NCBI GenBank assembly: GCA_014360685.1
Contig: JACIXB010000021.1
Location: forward strand, 1-64,000
Length of the DNA: 64,000 bases
Direction: 5' to 3'
Origin: Actinomycetota bacterium
GTDB taxonomy: Bacteria; Actinomycetota; Geothermincolia; Geothermincolales; RBG-13-55-18
Position 1 is the stretch's first letter, and every line of letters begins with the position of its first letter. The position numbers and the translations under genes were made by a program. Positions 8,849 through 17,110 of this stretch are shown here, one piece after another. The notes beneath the pieces were generated by a model. It made no database searches. It was not told the origin of the DNA and saw nothing but the letters and a program-made list of their open reading frames with translations.

Positions 8849-9787
8849 ATGCCCGGGAAGAAGAAAGTCTCACGTCCAAGCAAGGGGACCGGAAGCGGCA
8901 AGGCTCCCGATACCCGCAATCTCCTTAAAATATCTCAGGTGGCCAAGGCCACCGGCGTTTCCACTTCGGCCATCAATTATTACGTGCGCATGGGCCTCCT
9001 TCCTCCCCCGTTGAAGACCCACCGCAACATGGCCTATTACCATCCCTCCTACGTCCAGATGATCAATTACATCAAGAGGCTTCAACTCCAGAAACACCTG
9101 CCCCTGGAGAGGATCAAGGAGATCATGGCCGCCAAGGTGGAGATATGGAGGGAGATGGACCGGGGCCTGGAGGCGGCTGCTGGGCAGGAAGAGGGCGCCC
9201 CGGATTCGGCGAGGAAAATAGGGGTCAGGGAGAAGATCATGGAAGCGGGGGTGAGGCTTTTCTCCCGCAAGGGATATCACTTCACCACCGAAAGGGACAT
9301 CGTGTCCGCCGCCGGCGTGTCCATGGGGGATTTCTACGAGCTCTACTCCGGCAAGGAGGACCTTCTCTTGGACCTGGCCGAGGAGGGGGTCCGCGTGTTC
9401 CGGTCCCGGGTGGCCAAGGAGATAGCCTCCGTGGACGATATGCTGGAGAGGATCAAGATCGCCATCCCGGTGGCCTTCAAGCTCATCGTGGAAAACCGGG
9501 AGATATACAACCTTTACCTGGAAGGGGCGGTGACCGGAGACCTCTCCTTTGACCGCAAGCTCTCCCAGATGACCATGACCATCGCGGAGGACCTGCGGGC
9601 CACCATAGCCCGGGGGGTACGGGACGGTACCATACGCAAGGTCAACCCGGCCATAGCCGCCAGCGCCATCATGGGCCAGCTGGTCCGCCTTGCCAACTAC
9701 TGGATGGAGGATCCCCTCAAGCGCGATATCGACGAGATCACCCGGGAATCCATAGAGTTCGTCACCCGCGCCCTGAAGCCCGATTGA
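8849..9787 (+). CDS. MerR-TetR fusion transcriptional regulator
   Basis: The 312-residue protein joins two DNA-binding modules. Residues about 25-100 form a MerR winged helix (KISQVAKATGVSTSAINYYVRMGLLPPP, then HPSYVQMINYIKRLQ). Residues about 122-170 form a TetR helix-turn-helix (IMEAGVRLFSRKGYHFTTERDIVSAAGVSMGDFYELYSGKEDLL), followed by a TetR-like ligand-binding helical domain to the end. A charged linker lies between them. The protein could bind two half-sites or use one module for dimerisation. The ligand is unknown; TetR proteins downstream of CoA-ester genes often sense acyl-CoA or small hydrophobics. The gene is monocistronic. Confidence 0.88.
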   Translation: MPGKKKVSRPSKGTGSGKAPDTRNLLKISQVAKATGVSTSAINYYVRMGLLPPPLKTHRNMAYYHPSYVQMINYIKRLQLQKHLPLERIKEIMAAKVEIWREMDRGLEAAAGQEEGAPDSARKIGVREKIMEAGVRLFSRKGYHFTTERDIVSAAGVSMGDFYELYSGKEDLLLDLAEEGVRVFRSRVAKEIASVDDMLERIKIAIPVAFKLIVENREIYNLYLEGAVTGDLSFDRKLSQMTMTIAEDLRATIARGVRDGTIRKVNPAIAASAIMGQLVRLANYWMEDPLKRDIDEITRESIEFVTRALKPD

Positions 9788-10379
9788 GCGCCTCCATGAG
9801 AGCGTAACGGAGGTCCGGCCTCCTGCCCTCCCGGGATGTCGAGCCTGAAGGGCAGACTTTATTATTTCCTCGGTGGCCGGTTCCACGATCGTCTGTCCGG
9901 AGGCGCGGCCTCCGCGGATGGCGGGGCGGTAGGCGAAGGGATAGCGCTGGGATAATCCGATTCCCGGCCCGCGTACGGAAGAGGGACCCCGGGCCGACTC
10001 CGGGTGCGCCGGCCGAAGCCCTTTTCAACGGCTTTCCTTCCGCTGACCCGTGCCCGTGGACATGGCCGCCCGCCGTCTCATGCGTGGATTATGGTAAGAG
10101 TCGCCCGCGCAAGCAAGCGCCGCGAGGCACGCTTCAGGGTAGAACCCGGCGGGATGGGCGCATAATAACCGGCCTCCAACGGACTTTGCGGGCTTTTCGC
10201 CCCCTGGGCGGGCACCCCGCGCAGGGTTGCAAGGCATTTCCGGCTGCATGGCGGCCTTGCGCGTTTTCCATGCCGTGAAGGGTAATATTTAAGTGGTCCG
10301 GTTCGGAGCGGGACCGCGCCTGCGCAGGGCCGGGCTTCCGGCCGGGCGGGACGAGGTTGGGTTCCCGGAGGATGGATAA
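9788..10379. other. Intergenic stretch without a supported gene
   Basis: About 590 bases precede the dehydrogenase operon. The ORFs reported are overlapping high-GC readings without recognisable products. A weak promoter-like TTGCGC (10257) and TAATAT (10283) lie upstream of the operon, but their spacing of 20 bases is poor. No terminator for the regulator gene was seen. Confidence 0.45.
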
Positions 10380-10724
10380 ATGAAAAAGGGGAAGGGATGC
10401 GAGGGGAAGGCTCCCGGCATGCGGGTACGCGGGCATCCGGTACTCGGCGAACCTCCTGGCGGCAGGGAAATAACCGTCTTCCTGGACGGAAAACCTCTGC
10501 CCGCGCGGGAAGGCGAGCCGCTGGCCGCCGCCCTCTTCGCCTCGGGTATCCGCGTGGCCCATTACGCCGCAGAGGGGAGAGAGCCCCGGGGGCCCTTCTG
10601 CATGATCGGAAGGTGCACGGAGTGCCGCATGGTATTGGAGGGTAAAGGGATGGTCCTGACCTGTCTGACCCCGGCCGAGGAGGGGATGCGCCTGCACACC
10701 CCGGGAAGAAGGGGGAAGCCATGA
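10380..10724 (+). CDS. (2Fe-2S)-binding small subunit of a dehydrogenase
   Basis: The 114-residue product has a plant-type [2Fe-2S] ferredoxin fold like the small subunits of HcnA-type, sarcosine-oxidase-like and dye-linked proline dehydrogenases. The pattern EITVFLDGKPLPAREGEPLAAALFASGIR is followed by the cluster cysteines FCMIGRCTECRMVLEGK and a final LTCLTPAEEGM. The start follows GGAGGATGGATAA. Its stop overlaps the next ATG, so it is translationally coupled to the FAD subunit. It should pass electrons between the flavin centres of the complex. Confidence 0.85.
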   Translation: MKKGKGCEGKAPGMRVRGHPVLGEPPGGREITVFLDGKPLPAREGEPLAAALFASGIRVAHYAAEGREPRGPFCMIGRCTECRMVLEGKGMVLTCLTPAEEGMRLHTPGRRGKP

Positions 10725-11857
10725 AACTTCGCCGGGAGAGCCATCCCCTGGTGGTGGTAGGGGCCGGCCCGGCCGGTCTCTGCGCGGCCTTGGAGGCGGC
10801 GGAAGCCGGTCTGCCACCCCTGGTCCTGGACGAGGGTTCCAGGGGGGGAGGACAGTTGGTCAAGCAGATTCACCGCTTCTTCGGCTCCCGGGAACATGGG
10901 GCGGGTAAGAGAGGATTCCAGATCGCCGAGGAATTGGTGTCCGGCTGCCTGGGAAAAGGGGTGGAGATACGCCTGGGACACAAGGTACTGGGCTTTTTCC
11001 CGGACGGCCGTCTCCTGGTGGACGGGGATGAAGGCGTCTTCGTGCTCCAGCCGGGCGCCACCATCCTGGCCACGGGGGCGGTGGAGAAGAGTTTTCCCTT
11101 CCCGGGTTGGACCCTTCCGGGAGTCATGGGCGCCGGGGCGGCCCAGACCCTGGTGAACCAGCACCGCGTTATGCCGGGGAAAAGGGCCCTTATGGTGGGG
11201 GCCGGAAACGTGGGGCTTATCGTGGCTTACCAGTTGTTGCAGGCGGGCGTGGAGGTGGCGGGGGTTATCGAGGTGAACCGTGCCGTGGGCGGTTACGCGG
11301 TGCACGCCGGACGCCTGCGCCGCGAGGGCGTACCCATCCTTCTGCGCCATCGACTGAGGGCTGCGGAGGGGAAAAAGGAAGTGGAGTCGGTACTGGTGGA
11401 GGACATGGAGAGGGGGACATGGAAACGTTTCTCCGTGGATACCCTCTGCCTGGCCGTGGGAATGGCTCCCCAGGCGGAGCTGGCCGCCATGCGGGGATGC
11501 CGCTTGGTATACCTATCGGAGCTGGGTGGGTTCCTCCCCTGGCACGACCGGGCGATGCGCACGGATCGTCCGGGGGTTTACGTGGCCGGCGATCTGGCGG
11601 GCGTGGAGGAAGCCTCGGTGGCCATGGACGAGGGACGCCTGGCGGGGCTGGCGGCGGCCCTGGACGCCGGGGTCCTGGATCCCGGCGAGGCGGCGGAGAG
11701 GATGGAGGAAGTGATGGACAGGCTGGAGCTCCTGCGCGGCGGGCCGTTCGGGGAGCCCAGGCGTAAGGCCAAGGAACGGCTATGCTCCATGACCGGCTTG
11801 GTGACGGGCGGCGCCGGGCGGAAGGCGGGTATTCGTGGGCGCACAGGCAGGAGATAG
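10721..11857 (+). CDS. FAD/NAD(P)-binding oxidoreductase subunit (HcnB/ProDH-alpha type)
   Basis: The 378-residue protein begins with a Rossmann FAD motif VVVGAGPAGLCAALEAAEAG. It has a second dinucleotide-binding motif around residues 155-175 (LMVGAGNVGLIVAYQLLQAG) and a closing GVYVAGDLAGVEEASVA FAD motif. This is the layout of the NADH-dehydrogenase-like alpha subunit of dye-linked proline dehydrogenases and of hydrogen cyanide synthase HcnB. It overlaps the upstream gene by ATGA. The BFD-like [2Fe-2S] segment that some homologues carry at their C-terminus is not here but in the next gene. Confidence 0.85.
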   Translation: MKLRRESHPLVVVGAGPAGLCAALEAAEAGLPPLVLDEGSRGGGQLVKQIHRFFGSREHGAGKRGFQIAEELVSGCLGKGVEIRLGHKVLGFFPDGRLLVDGDEGVFVLQPGATILATGAVEKSFPFPGWTLPGVMGAGAAQTLVNQHRVMPGKRALMVGAGNVGLIVAYQLLQAGVEVAGVIEVNRAVGGYAVHAGRLRREGVPILLRHRLRAAEGKKEVESVLVEDMERGTWKRFSVDTLCLAVGMAPQAELAAMRGCRLVYLSELGGFLPWHDRAMRTDRPGVYVAGDLAGVEEASVAMDEGRLAGLAAALDAGVLDPGEAAERMEEVMDRLELLRGGPFGEPRRKAKERLCSMTGLVTGGAGRKAGIRGRTGRR

Positions 11858-11867
11858 GGGGCAGGGT

Positions 11868-12650
11868 ATGGGTTCCGAGGTTACGGACGAGACAAACGGC
11901 TGGCAGGAGGCCTGGGAGGCCGCGGAGAACGGTGCCGTAGCCGTGATGGATTGTCACGAGGAGATCCCCTGCAATCCCTGCCAGGAGGCCTGCCCCAACG
12001 GCGCCATAAGGGTGGAGCCGCACGTCTGCGCCCTACCCCGCCTGGACCCGGGGGCTTGCAACGGCTGCGGCAGGTGCGTGGCCCTTTGTCCCGGGATGGC
12101 CGTGTTCCTCCTGGACCGCAGGGAGAGGAACGGGTTTGCGCGTGTCACCGTGCCTTACGAGATGGGAGGGAAGCCGGTGGAGGGAGACGTGGTACAGGTG
12201 GTGGACGGAGAAGGAAAAGCGCTTACCGAGGGGAAGATACTTAAGGTAAGGGCATGGGGAGGAGAGGCGCCCACCCTCCTTTTAACCGTCAGAGTGCCGG
12301 AGGAGGTGGCCCTAAAGGTGAGGGGAGTGCGCTACCGACTTATTGAACTGGACGAGGGACTGGAGGTTGAAAATGCGCCGCCTCTTTTGGATTATCCGAT
12401 ATGCCGCTGTGAAGATGTCTCCCTGCAAAATGTGCGGGAAACCCTGCGCAGCGGAGTACGCTCCCTCCTCACCTTGAGGAGGGCCACGCGCGTGGGCCTG
12501 GGTTACTGCCAGGGGCTGTTCTGCCAGTCCTCCCTGAGGGAGGAGCTGGCGGCGGCCGCGGGAAGAGAGGCATGGAAAATGGGCTCCTTCAGGGTTCGTC
12601 CGCCGGTCCGCCCGGTGAAACTAGGTCGTTTGGGGGGAGAAAATGCCTGA
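11868..12650 (+). CDS. 4Fe-4S ferredoxin fused to a BFD-like [2Fe-2S] domain
   Basis: The protein (260 residues from the ATG) has two ferredoxin-type cysteine sets near the N-terminus, CHEEIPCNPCQEACPNGAI and CNGCGRCVALCPG. A middle domain follows, then a C-terminal BFD-like segment CRCEDVSLQNVRETLRSG...GYCQGLFCQ that should hold a [2Fe-2S] cluster. It probably wires the flavin subunits to an external acceptor. I prefer the ATG after GGGGGCAGGGT; the track's GTG at 11835 would overlap the upstream gene. It overlaps the next gene by 8 bases. Confidence 0.83.
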   Translation: MGSEVTDETNGWQEAWEAAENGAVAVMDCHEEIPCNPCQEACPNGAIRVEPHVCALPRLDPGACNGCGRCVALCPGMAVFLLDRRERNGFARVTVPYEMGGKPVEGDVVQVVDGEGKALTEGKILKVRAWGGEAPTLLLTVRVPEEVALKVRGVRYRLIELDEGLEVENAPPLLDYPICRCEDVSLQNVRETLRSGVRSLLTLRRATRVGLGYCQGLFCQSSLREELAAAAGREAWKMGSFRVRPPVRPVKLGRLGGENA

Positions 12651-13815
12651 GGTAATGAGCTCGGAAGTGGTGGTCATAGGGGGCGGAGTGATCGGCGCCG
12701 CCATAGCCTATTACCTCTGCCGGGAGGGTGCGGAGGTGATGATCGTCGAGGAGGATGACCTGGCCTCGGGTGCTTCCGGAGCCTGTGACGGCTTCGTCTC
12801 CCTGCAGACCAAGGCGCCTGGCCCCCACCTCCGCCTGGCCATGGAGAGCGCGCAGCTCTTCCCCGAGCTGGCCGAGGACCTGGACGTGGACATCGAATAT
12901 CGCCGGTGCGGCGGTCTGCTCCTGGCCACCAGCCAGGAACAGATGAAAGAGCTGCGCGGCAGGGCCAAGGCCTTGAAGGCGGAAGGGCTGGAGGTGGAGA
13001 TCCTCGCCGCCGGCGATGTGAAGGATTTCCTTCCCGAGGTGGGCAAGGAAGTCAAGGGAGGGTCTTACTGCCCCCTGGATGCCCGGGTGAACCCGATTTC
13101 CCTCACCCTGGGACTGGCCAAGAAGGCGCAGGAGATGGGCGCCACCATACTACGCGGTTGCAAGGTGGAGAACATCGTGGTCACCAACAACCGGGTTCGA
13201 GAGGTTCACACCACGGCGGGGAGCATCCATTCCCGCCGGGTGGTTTGCGCCGCCGGAGTGGGCTCCAACCAGATCGGGAAGATGATCATCGTCGACGTGC
13301 CTGTGCTTCCCCAGAGGGGCCAGATACTGGTGACCGAGTCCCGCGAGCCGGTACTCAAAACGTTGGTCGCCGGGGCCGAATACCTGGGAACCAAGGCTAA
13401 TATCCAGGCTCTCATGCCCGCGGATGCGGAGTCCGCCAAGCTGGGATTGGGTTTCACCGCTGAGCAGACCGCGTCCGGAAACCTGCTCCTGGGAAGCACC
13501 CGCGAGTTCGTGGGTTTCGACAACCAGACCACCCCCGAGGCCATGAACGCCATCGCCCGCAACGCCCTGCGGTACCTCCCCTGGGTGGAGGACATGGACG
13601 TCATACGCAGCTTCGCCGGGTTGCGGCCCTGCTCTCCCGACGGCCTGCCCATCCTGGGAACCATCAAGGGTATTCGTGGCTTCTACCTGGCCACCGGGCA
13701 TTCGGGAGACGGGATATGCCTGGCGCCCGTCACCGGGGTGACCATAAGTGAACTGGTCCTGGACGGGGAGACCAGCCTGGATATAGCGCCCTTTTCCCTC
13801 TACCGCTTCAAGTAG
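12643..13815 (+). CDS. FAD-dependent amine/imino-acid oxidoreductase (DAO family)
   Basis: The 390-residue protein is a DAO-superfamily flavoprotein: VVVIGGGVIGAAIAYYLCREGAEVMIVE at the N-terminus binds FAD, and GLRPCSPDGLPILG with GFYLATGHSGDGICLAP at the C-terminus closes the FAD site. It resembles HcnC and the beta subunit of proline or D-hydroxyproline dehydrogenases and sarcosine oxidase beta. It should be the catalytic subunit oxidising an amino or imino acid. The substrate (proline, hydroxyproline, glycine, sarcosine or another amine) cannot be decided from sequence alone. It closes a tightly overlapping four-gene operon. Confidence 0.85.
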   Translation: MPEVMSSEVVVIGGGVIGAAIAYYLCREGAEVMIVEEDDLASGASGACDGFVSLQTKAPGPHLRLAMESAQLFPELAEDLDVDIEYRRCGGLLLATSQEQMKELRGRAKALKAEGLEVEILAAGDVKDFLPEVGKEVKGGSYCPLDARVNPISLTLGLAKKAQEMGATILRGCKVENIVVTNNRVREVHTTAGSIHSRRVVCAAGVGSNQIGKMIIVDVPVLPQRGQILVTESREPVLKTLVAGAEYLGTKANIQALMPADAESAKLGLGFTAEQTASGNLLLGSTREFVGFDNQTTPEAMNAIARNALRYLPWVEDMDVIRSFAGLRPCSPDGLPILGTIKGIRGFYLATGHSGDGICLAPVTGVTISELVLDGETSLDIAPFSLYRFK

Positions 13816-13842
13816 GTCGCGGGGTTGCTCAGTGGAGCCCTG

Positions 13843-13869
13843 TCCCGGCCTTACCTTTGAAGGTCGGGA
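13843..13869 (+). terminator. Hairpin after the dehydrogenase operon
   Basis: TCCCGGCCTT and AAGGTCGGGA form a 10-bp stem (one G-T pair) around a 7-base loop, 27 bases after the operon stop. There is no T tract, so it may be a weak terminator or a 3'-end stabiliser. Confidence 0.4.
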
Positions 13870-13995
13870 TGCGGGCCATGACCGCAGGGAGCCGTGCAGG
13901 CGGGGACCCGGCCGGAGGAGGTGCTCCGCACCTGGATCGGCAATCCATGCGACCCCGACGATCCATACCGCCCGGCAATGGGTTAATATAGACTA

Positions 13996-14058
13996 ATGAA
14001 GTCCAGGGGAAGGGGTCCTTCTCCCGGTGCACGAGGAAGGAAAAGAAGCGGCCCATGA
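13996..14058 (+). CDS. Possible 20-codon leader peptide before the radical SAM gene
   Basis: The ORF encodes MKSRGRGPSPGARGRKRSGP and its TGA overlaps the ATG of the radical SAM gene. A -10-like TAATAT ends 7 bases before its ATG, the same geometry as the leaderless start at 8849. No good -35 is visible, so this is a weak call; it may simply be untranslated leader. Confidence 0.25.
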   Translation: MKSRGRGPSPGARGRKRSGP

Positions 14059-15584
14059 AGATACTTTTCGTCTACCCGGATTACAAGGTGAACGTGGATC
14101 CGCTCACCGGCCGCATGCTGGGCGTGGAGGAAGGGGGATGGTACATGGAAGGGCTGGCCAGCCTCTCCGCCGTGCTCAAGGGTAATGGCCACCAGGTGTC
14201 CCTCTATCACCTCACCCGCCCGGTGCCCAGGGAGGAGTTCCAGGCCCGGCTGCGCCGGGAAGGCCCGGACCTCCTGGGCTTCGTGACCATGACCCGCGAA
14301 TACCCTCAGGTCAGGGAGTACGTTCTGTGGGCCAAGGACACGCTGGACGTACCGGTCATCTGCGGGAGTTACCACCCCACCACCCTTCCCGAGGAGGTCA
14401 TCTCCACGGAAGGGGTGGACATGATATGCCGCGGAGAGGGGGAGGCCGCCCTCCTGGAGCTGGTTCAGAGGATGGACGCCGGGGAGGATTACCGGGACGT
14501 GGAGAGCATCTGGGTCAAGGAGCAGGGCGTCGTCCATCGCAACCCGGTACGTCCCCTCGTGGAGGATATCGACCAGCTCCCTTTGCCCGATTTCGCCCTC
14601 TTCGACCCCCACCGGCTCCTATCCACCCGCATCCATACCGGGGTGGTCATCCTCTCCCGCGGCTGCCCTTACAGCTGCACCTACTGCTCCAACAAGAAGA
14701 TGCGGGACATATATCCCAACAAGAACCGCTATTCCCGCTTCCACAGCCCGGAGTACAGCATCGAGTACCTGAAGAAGCTGCTGGCCTCCTACCCGGACAT
14801 CCGTTATCTCAATTTCCGCGACGACATCCTCCCCTGGAAAGGAGGGTGGCTGCAGAGGTTCACCGAGCTCTACCGCAAGGAGATAGGTCTGCCCTTCATA
14901 TGCAATTACCGGGCCAACCTGGTGACCCCGGAGGTGGTGCGCCTCCTCCGCGAGGCGGGGTGCTACCAGATGTTCTTCGGGGTGGAAAGCGGCAACGACT
15001 TCATCCGCAACCAGGTCCTCAACCGCCACATGTCGCGGGAGAAGATCGTGGAGGCCTTCCGGGCCTGCCGGGAGGCGGGGATCAAGACGGTGGCCTACAA
15101 CATGGTGGGCCTTCCCTTCGAGGACAAGTCCAGGGTACTGGACACCATAAAGCTGAACGCGGAGATCAAGGCGGACCATTCCCTGAGCCCCATTTATTAT
15201 CCCTATCCGGATACCGTGCTCTTCGAGATCGCCGTGGAGAAGGGATGGGTCCCCCCGGTTTACGATTACCGCGAGGACCGCTACGTGGACCAGCCCACCC
15301 TTCCCCGGGACGAACTCTATTTCGCCCGCTATTATTTCCGCCCCTTCGTGCGTATCTACCGGTTACTGGGCGGACTTCCGGCACCCCTGGGGAGGGTACT
15401 GGAGAAGGGGGTGGACAGGGTTTTCTTGAGCCCCCGCCTTCCCCACGGGATGCTGGTTTCCCTGGCGCGTCTTTCCGAGAGGTTATGGAACGGCCTCAAG
15501 GACGGCCTCAGGAGGACTTCCCCCCGCCTTTACCTGTGGGTACGGGATCGCCTGAGGGGGGTTTCCGAGTCCCGGGAAGTTTGA
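14055..15584 (+). CDS. B12-binding domain radical SAM protein
   Basis: The 509-residue protein has a B12-binding-like N-terminal domain (about 1-180, with VICGSYHPTTLPEEVI and ICRGEGEAALLEL). A radical SAM core follows with C204-x3-C208-x2-C211 (CPYSCTYC). The C-terminal segment is a basic helical tail. This is the layout of the large Fe-S oxidoreductase class that includes BchE-like and lipid- or sugar-modifying enzymes; the substrate is unknown. It is followed on the same strand by a run of small genes with short gaps. Its family is distinct from the radical SAM gene at 4398, with different spacing and C-terminus. Confidence 0.85.
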   Translation: MKILFVYPDYKVNVDPLTGRMLGVEEGGWYMEGLASLSAVLKGNGHQVSLYHLTRPVPREEFQARLRREGPDLLGFVTMTREYPQVREYVLWAKDTLDVPVICGSYHPTTLPEEVISTEGVDMICRGEGEAALLELVQRMDAGEDYRDVESIWVKEQGVVHRNPVRPLVEDIDQLPLPDFALFDPHRLLSTRIHTGVVILSRGCPYSCTYCSNKKMRDIYPNKNRYSRFHSPEYSIEYLKKLLASYPDIRYLNFRDDILPWKGGWLQRFTELYRKEIGLPFICNYRANLVTPEVVRLLREAGCYQMFFGVESGNDFIRNQVLNRHMSREKIVEAFRACREAGIKTVAYNMVGLPFEDKSRVLDTIKLNAEIKADHSLSPIYYPYPDTVLFEIAVEKGWVPPVYDYREDRYVDQPTLPRDELYFARYYFRPFVRIYRLLGGLPAPLGRVLEKGVDRVFLSPRLPHGMLVSLARLSERLWNGLKDGLRRTSPRLYLWVRDRLRGVSESREV

Positions 15585-15672
15585 GGGAGGCCGTCTTCCG
15601 AGGGCTGGTCGCCGTCGTTGGGGTGGGCGGCGGGAAACAGGTAGGATGAGCCTTGCCGGCCTGGAGGCGCAG

Positions 15673-16734
15673 ATGGCGGAATGCGTGAGCTGCGGTAAGC
15701 CCGTCGAGGCGGGAAAACTGTTCTGCGACCAGTGTTACGCCCGCATGAAGGGCAGGAGGGGGCCGCTGCGCGAGGCCGGGAGCCACAAGGAGAAGGCCGG
15801 GGAGCCGGTGGAGCGGGCGCGCGCGAGGGAGGAGCAGACCCGGATCGCCGGGTTCCCCGCGGGCGAGCGGAAAGCGCGGGAAGCCCTCACTCCGGCCAGC
15901 GAGAAGAAGGTGGTGATCCTGCGTCCGGAGAGGGAAAAGCCTCCCGCCAGGGAGCGCAAGAGCCGGTTCACCATCACCATAACCTTCAGCGAGAGGACCT
16001 ACCGCGTGTTGAGCAGGCTGAAGTTCCGCAGGGAAAACAAGGAGGGAAAGGCCGGCAAGGCGGAGGTGACAAGACCTTCCAGGAGGCACAAGGGTCCTCA
16101 CGGAAGGCCCGCCCTCAAGGCGCTGCAGGGAGCTGAAGAGGCTTCCCGGGGCCCCTCGGGAAAGGGAAGCGGGTTCCTCGCCTGGGCGGCCTTCCGGTCA
16201 CGGAAACTGGACGGGAGAGACCTGGCCTCCCTGGGGATGGCCGTCCTTTCCGCGGCCTCCATCCTGGGCCTCACATTCACACCCTGGGTGCGCATGACCT
16301 GGGTGACCCCGGGCGGGGACGTGGCCGGGGAAACGCTCATACGGGGAAGCGACCTGGGAGTCTTGACCTATGTATCGCTGGCCGTGGTGTTGGCGGCGGC
16401 GGCCTACATACCCGTTTCCCTTTGGCTCAGGGACCGTTTCGGTTACCTGGATTTCGGGCTGGTCCTGCTGGCGGCGGGACTCGTCTTCGTCATCCTTTTC
16501 TATGCCACCATCTCCTCCAACCAGAGGATGGTGGACATCGCCTTCCGCCTGGCCGGCGCGGGCGGCGTTGCGCCGGCGGAGAATCTGGAAAGGCATACCT
16601 CTTGGACGGCTTACCTGGTATCATTCATGGGCGTCGTCCTGGCCTTTTCCGGGCTGGCGAGGCTTTCGGAGCGCAGGGAAACACGGGAGGAGCGAAAGGT
16701 AGAGGGAAAAAGTGAGCGCGTGCGGAGAGGATAA
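15673..16734 (+). CDS. Zinc-ribbon membrane protein of unknown function
   Basis: The N-terminus ECVSCGKPVEAGKLFCDQCY is a zinc ribbon with two CxxC pairs. A long charged, low-complexity linker follows to about residue 170. The C-terminal third has four hydrophobic segments (for example LGMAVLSAASILGLTFTPWV, LGVLTYVSLAVVLAAAAYIPV, FGLVLLAAGLVFVILFYATI and YLVSFMGVVLAFSGLARL). I start it at the ATG with GGAGG five bases upstream, giving 353 residues; the track ATG nine codons earlier has a poorer site. It overlaps the following TPR gene. The function is unknown. Confidence 0.7.
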   Translation: MAECVSCGKPVEAGKLFCDQCYARMKGRRGPLREAGSHKEKAGEPVERARAREEQTRIAGFPAGERKAREALTPASEKKVVILRPEREKPPARERKSRFTITITFSERTYRVLSRLKFRRENKEGKAGKAEVTRPSRRHKGPHGRPALKALQGAEEASRGPSGKGSGFLAWAAFRSRKLDGRDLASLGMAVLSAASILGLTFTPWVRMTWVTPGGDVAGETLIRGSDLGVLTYVSLAVVLAAAAYIPVSLWLRDRFGYLDFGLVLLAAGLVFVILFYATISSNQRMVDIAFRLAGAGGVAPAENLERHTSWTAYLVSFMGVVLAFSGLARLSERRETREERKVEGKSERVRRG

Positions 16735-17110
16735 CGCCTATCACCTGTTGCAGGAGGCCCGCAGGTTGTTGGGGAGCAGTCAGCCCGGAAAGGCGGCCTC
16801 GCTTTTGGAGAGGGCCAAGGCGCTGGAACCGAGGCGCGGCTCCATCCTGGAGGCCCTGGGGACGGCCTACTACAACAGCGGGCGTCCGGACAGGGCCCTC
16901 CGGGAGTTCGAAGAAGCCCTGGAGGTCGACCCCACCAACCATTTCGCCAGGTACGGACTGGGGAGGTGCCTGTACCGCGCCGGCGAGCTACACATGGCCA
17001 TAGGGCAGATGAAGCTGGCGGCGGTGATGGCCCCGGGCGTTGAGCTCTACCGGGAGACCCTGCGCCGTTTCCAGCGCGAGCTGGAGAGAAAGGGCGAGGC
17101 CCAGGCATGA
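16712..17110 (+). CDS. Small TPR protein
   Basis: The 132-residue product has two to three TPR units (LLQEARRLLGSSQPGKAASLLERAKALEPRRGSILEALGTAYYNSGRPDRALREFEEALEVDPTNHFARYGLGRCLYRAG). It starts at a GTG inside the end of the membrane protein gene and its TGA overlaps the ATG of the HAD gene. It is therefore coupled on both sides. It probably acts as an adaptor for a neighbour, but no partner is proven. Confidence 0.75.
   Translation: MSACGEDNAYHLLQEARRLLGSSQPGKAASLLERAKALEPRRGSILEALGTAYYNSGRPDRALREFEEALEVDPTNHFARYGLGRCLYRAGELHMAIGQMKLAAVMAPGVELYRETLRRFQRELERKGEAQA

Noticed and set aside
10084-10278. Small plus-strand ORF before the dehydrogenase operon
   Set aside because: No ribosome binding site and no conserved motif; kept as intergenic.
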